Origin: Gemmatimonadota bacterium
GTDB taxonomy: Bacteria; Gemmatimonadota; Gemmatimonadetes; Gemmatimonadales; Gemmatimonadaceae
Direction: 5' to 3'
DNA length: 64,000 bases
NCBI GenBank assembly: GCA_016871895.1
Contig: VHBO01000004.1
Span: forward strand, 1 to 64,000
The position numbers and the translations under genes are program-made. Shown here in pieces: positions 61,579-64,000 of the stretch; position 1 is the stretch's first letter; each line of letters opens with the position of its first letter. The notes under the pieces were generated by a model, which was not told the DNA's origin, made no database searches, and worked only from the letters and a program-made list of their open reading frames with translations.

Positions 61579-63636
61579 ATGCGACTTGCCGCCCTCGTCG
61601 TCCGCGCCCGCCCGGCCCTGCTCACCGCCCTCTTCCCTGCCGTGGTCGCGGCTCAGGCGCCGGCACCCACGGCCGCCCCCGCCGCTCCGAGCCGCATCGC
61701 CCGCGTCATCGTCACCCCCGCGCAGCGCGAGGTGGCGGCGGGTGACACGCTGCGCCTGCGCGCCGAGGCGCGCGACGCGAGCGGTGCCGTCGTACCGGGC
61801 GTCCAGTTCCGCTTCAGCGCGACCGGCGGCCGCTTCGAGGGGAACGTCGACCAGTCGGGGCTCGTGACGAGCGGGTCGACGGGGATCCTCCCCGTCGCGG
61901 TCGCGGCGATCCTGCCGGGCGAGCGCCCGGTGGTGGAGCGGCTCGACGTGCGGATGGTGGCCGGCCCTGCGGCGCGCATCGCGATCGTCCCGGCACCGGC
62001 GCGCCTCGCGCCGGGCCAGCGCATCCGCCTCACTGGCGAGGTCTACTCCCGCCTCGATGACCGACGCGGCGACCGCGTCACCTGGCGGTCGTCGAACCCG
62101 GCGGCGGTGCGGGTGAATGAGGCGGGGCTCGTCACGGCGGTCGCGGCGGGCCGCGCGACGATCACCGCCACGGTCGGCGCGGTCACGCAGACGCTCGCCG
62201 TGCAGATCGTGCCGAGCGCGATCGCGAGCCTCACCGTGACCCCGGGGATCACCGAGGGGCGCACCGGCGACGTGATCCGGTTCCGCGCGGTCGCAAAGGA
62301 CGCAGCGGGGCGGGAGATCGCGGGACTGACGCCGACCTGGAGCTTCACGCCCGGCCAGGGTCTCCTCGAGCCCGATGGCACCTTCGTCGGATACGAGGCG
62401 GGCGATTACACGGTGACGGCCTCGTTCGGGAACCGGACCGCCGAGGCGGCGGTGACCCTGACCGCCCGCGACGTGCGACGCCCGCTCACCGTCGTCGGCC
62501 GTCTGCCGCGCACCCGCTTCACCACCGAAGAGGTCTGGATCCATCCGAATGGCGAGGTCGCCTACCTCGGCTCCGGCTCGGGCGGTGACGTGCTCTACAC
62601 GATCGACATCGCCGACCCGGCGAATCCGGTCGTCACTGATTCCATCGTCGCCAACACGCGCCGCGTGAACGACGTGATGACGACCCCCGATGGGAAGTTC
62701 CTCGTCTTCACGCGCGAGGGGGCCGCCGACCGGAAGAACGGCGTCGTCTTCGCCTCGCTCGAGGATCCGCGGCACCCGAAGCCAATCAGCGAGTTCACCG
62801 ACGGCGTGACCGCCGGCGTGCACTCAAGCTTCATCTACAAAGATCCGAAGTTCGGCCAGCACGTCTTCCTCACGAACGACGGCACCGGCGCGCTCCACGT
62901 GCTCAACATCGACGACCCCGCGCGGCCGCGGCAGGTCGGGCTCTGGAAGACGGAGAACCGCCCCGATGTGGGCCGCACGCTCCACGACATCGACGTGCAG
63001 GACGGGCTCCTCTACGGCTCGTGGTGGAACGACGGGCTCGTGATCCTCGACGTCGGCAACGGCATCAAGGGCGGCACACCGAGCAATCCGGTGCTCGTCG
63101 CGCAGTACAAGTACGACCTGAATGCCCTCTACCGACAGGTGGAGGCGACGGGTGGCCCCGGCTTCATCCGTGGGACGCACACCGCGTGGCGGCACCGGAA
63201 CTACGTCTTCATCGCCGACGAGGTCTTCCCCGCGAGCGGCGTGCAGGGCGCGCGTGACGCCGCCGCCGGGCGCGCCTACGGCCGGCTGCAGGTGATCGAC
63301 GTCTCGGATGTGACCGCCCCGCGGAGCGTGGCCTTCTACGAGCCCGAGTTCGGCGGCGTGCACAACGTCTGGGTGGCCGGCGACTCGCTCTACATCGGCG
63401 CGTACAACGGCGGCTTCCGCGTCTTCGACGTCTCCGGCGAGCTCCGCGGCGATCTCCGCGCGCAGGGGCGCGAGATCGGGCACCTCAACACCGCCGACCT
63501 CAACGGCTTCGTGAAGAACGCCGCGATGACCTGGGGCGTCGTCGTGAACAAGAAGGATGGGCTCGCCTACGTGAACGATATGTACAACGGGCTCTGGATC
63601 GTCCGCATCGAGCCGAAGGCGGCGGTCATCCCGTGA
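61579..63636 (+). CDS. secreted protein with Big_2-like Ig domains and LVIVD-type beta-propeller
   Basis: A 685-residue exported protein. After the signal peptide (ending VVAAQ), roughly residues 35-310 hold three bacterial Ig-like repeats (RVIVTPAQREVAAGDTLRL, WRSSNPAAVRVNEAGLVTAV with the classical NPAVA.V...G.VTA pattern, SLTVTPG). The rest is a beta-propeller of LVIVD-type repeats (VLYTIDIADPANPVVTDS, VLNIDDPARPRQVGLW, LQVIDVSDVTAPRSVAFYEP). It is probably a surface or periplasmic binding protein. A TACTTT -10 lies about 45 bases upstream. It overlaps the next gene (GTGA). Confidence 0.85.
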   Translation: MRLAALVVRARPALLTALFPAVVAAQAPAPTAAPAAPSRIARVIVTPAQREVAAGDTLRLRAEARDASGAVVPGVQFRFSATGGRFEGNVDQSGLVTSGSTGILPVAVAAILPGERPVVERLDVRMVAGPAARIAIVPAPARLAPGQRIRLTGEVYSRLDDRRGDRVTWRSSNPAAVRVNEAGLVTAVAAGRATITATVGAVTQTLAVQIVPSAIASLTVTPGITEGRTGDVIRFRAVAKDAAGREIAGLTPTWSFTPGQGLLEPDGTFVGYEAGDYTVTASFGNRTAEAAVTLTARDVRRPLTVVGRLPRTRFTTEEVWIHPNGEVAYLGSGSGGDVLYTIDIADPANPVVTDSIVANTRRVNDVMTTPDGKFLVFTREGAADRKNGVVFASLEDPRHPKPISEFTDGVTAGVHSSFIYKDPKFGQHVFLTNDGTGALHVLNIDDPARPRQVGLWKTENRPDVGRTLHDIDVQDGLLYGSWWNDGLVILDVGNGIKGGTPSNPVLVAQYKYDLNALYRQVEATGGPGFIRGTHTAWRHRNYVFIADEVFPASGVQGARDAAAGRAYGRLQVIDVSDVTAPRSVAFYEPEFGGVHNVWVAGDSLYIGAYNGGFRVFDVSGELRGDLRAQGREIGHLNTADLNGFVKNAAMTWGVVVNKKDGLAYVNDMYNGLWIVRIEPKAAVIP

Positions 63637-64000
63637 CGCGGGCGTTCCGCCGTCTGGCGCCCGGCACGTCGTGGGCGCCGCTGGCGCTCGCCGCCGTCCT
63701 GCTCCCCCTGCGCGCGCTCACCGCGCAGGGCGCCGCTGCGCCCGTCGGTCCCACCCGCGAGTACCGTGCCACCGTGGTCTCCGAGTCGGTCGATGAGGTC
63801 GCGACCATCGTCTTCGGCCCCGCCGGCGCGCGCGTCGAGCGGACGGCGACGATCGGGCTCTCGTTGATCGATCCCGACGGACCCCACGGCATCGCCGTCG
63901 CGCCCGACCATCGCACCTACGTGGTCACCACCGCCCACGGGATGCCCGGCGGTAGCCTCTGGAAATACCGGCTCGGCACCGAGGGTCCGATCGGACGCGC
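63633..64000 (+). CDS. secreted beta-propeller-like protein, cut by window edge
   Basis: About 122 residues are visible. A GTG start overlaps the preceding stop (GTGA). A signal peptide (LALAAVLLPLRALTAQ) is followed by sequence of the YVTN/NHL propeller kind (TIGLSLIDPDGPHGIAVAPDHRTYVVTTAH). It is probably cotranscribed and functionally paired with the preceding propeller protein; its C-terminus is unknown. Confidence 0.7.
   Translation, partial: MTRAFRRLAPGTSWAPLALAAVLLPLRALTAQGAAAPVGPTREYRATVVSESVDEVATIVFGPAGARVERTATIGLSLIDPDGPHGIAVAPDHRTYVVTTAHGMPGGSLWKYRLGTEGPIGR

Overview
GC-rich, tightly packed bacterial chromosome segment. The gene set (short SigA-type primary sigma factor, TonB-dependent receptor, SpoIID/LytB lipoprotein, MacB-type efflux operon, CarH-like B12 regulator, bacillithiol-type deacetylase, many secreted proteins whose signal peptides end in AQ) and the promoter style fit a Gemmatimonadota bacterium. 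That assignment is inference from gene content; no rRNA is present. There are no IS elements, CRISPR arrays, tRNAs or prophage genes. No stretch over 300 bases is without a gene; the longest gap between protein genes (49687-49961) holds an SRP RNA.

Layout. 1-6028 (minus): sigma factor, then yajQ, rimO, a SpoIID lipoprotein, a Gfo/Idh/MocA oxidoreductase and a cut-off DUF4105 gene, mostly joined by 4-base overlaps. 6119-12396 (minus): signal peptidase, aldehyde dehydrogenase, an NtrC-type regulator, a small membrane protein, LarE and a ComM-type ATPase. 12500-13701 (plus): two secreted proteins, one a cyclophilin. 13723-22178 (minus): a SET-domain methyltransferase, a 1292-residue reading frame joining a Ser/Thr kinase to a TonB-dependent receptor, and a 1327-residue NtrY-like histidine kinase. 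22241-31594 (plus): an eight-gene efflux operon (secreted protein, TolC, adaptor, ATPase and four permeases in A-B-A'-B' order). 31667-40425: DEAD-box helicase, Gly/Met-rich periplasmic protein, GNAT, BshB1-like deacetylase with a KynB-like hydrolase, and two large secreted peptidases. 40475-49961: an unknown gene, cysteine desulfurase-MnmA, pgsA-cinA-grpE-dnaJ, and SRP RNA-dnaX-ybaB-recR. 49962-58246 (minus): a sugar-phosphate block (transaldolase, pyruvate kinase, PhnP-like hydrolase, glucose-6-phosphate isomerase, class II aldolase), then YihY and threonine aldolase. 58462-64000: DUF2911 protein, CarH-like regulator, M19 dipeptidase and two secreted beta-propeller-type proteins, the last cut by the window edge.

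Most striking signals. (1) About a dozen transcription units start with a TANNNT -10 hexamer exactly 5-7 (usually 6) bases before the start codon and no Shine-Dalgarno sequence, predicting widespread leaderless mRNAs; the SRP RNA promoter calibrates the TSS distance, and the pattern corrects several start codons. (2) A soluble kinase and an outer-membrane receptor are fused in one frame across the receptor's signal peptide. (3) Four permeases form a duplicated heteromeric pair with an internal promoter whose -10 box contains the preceding stop codon. (4) An orphan CarH-type light/B12 regulator shares a divergent promoter with a DUF2911 gene.
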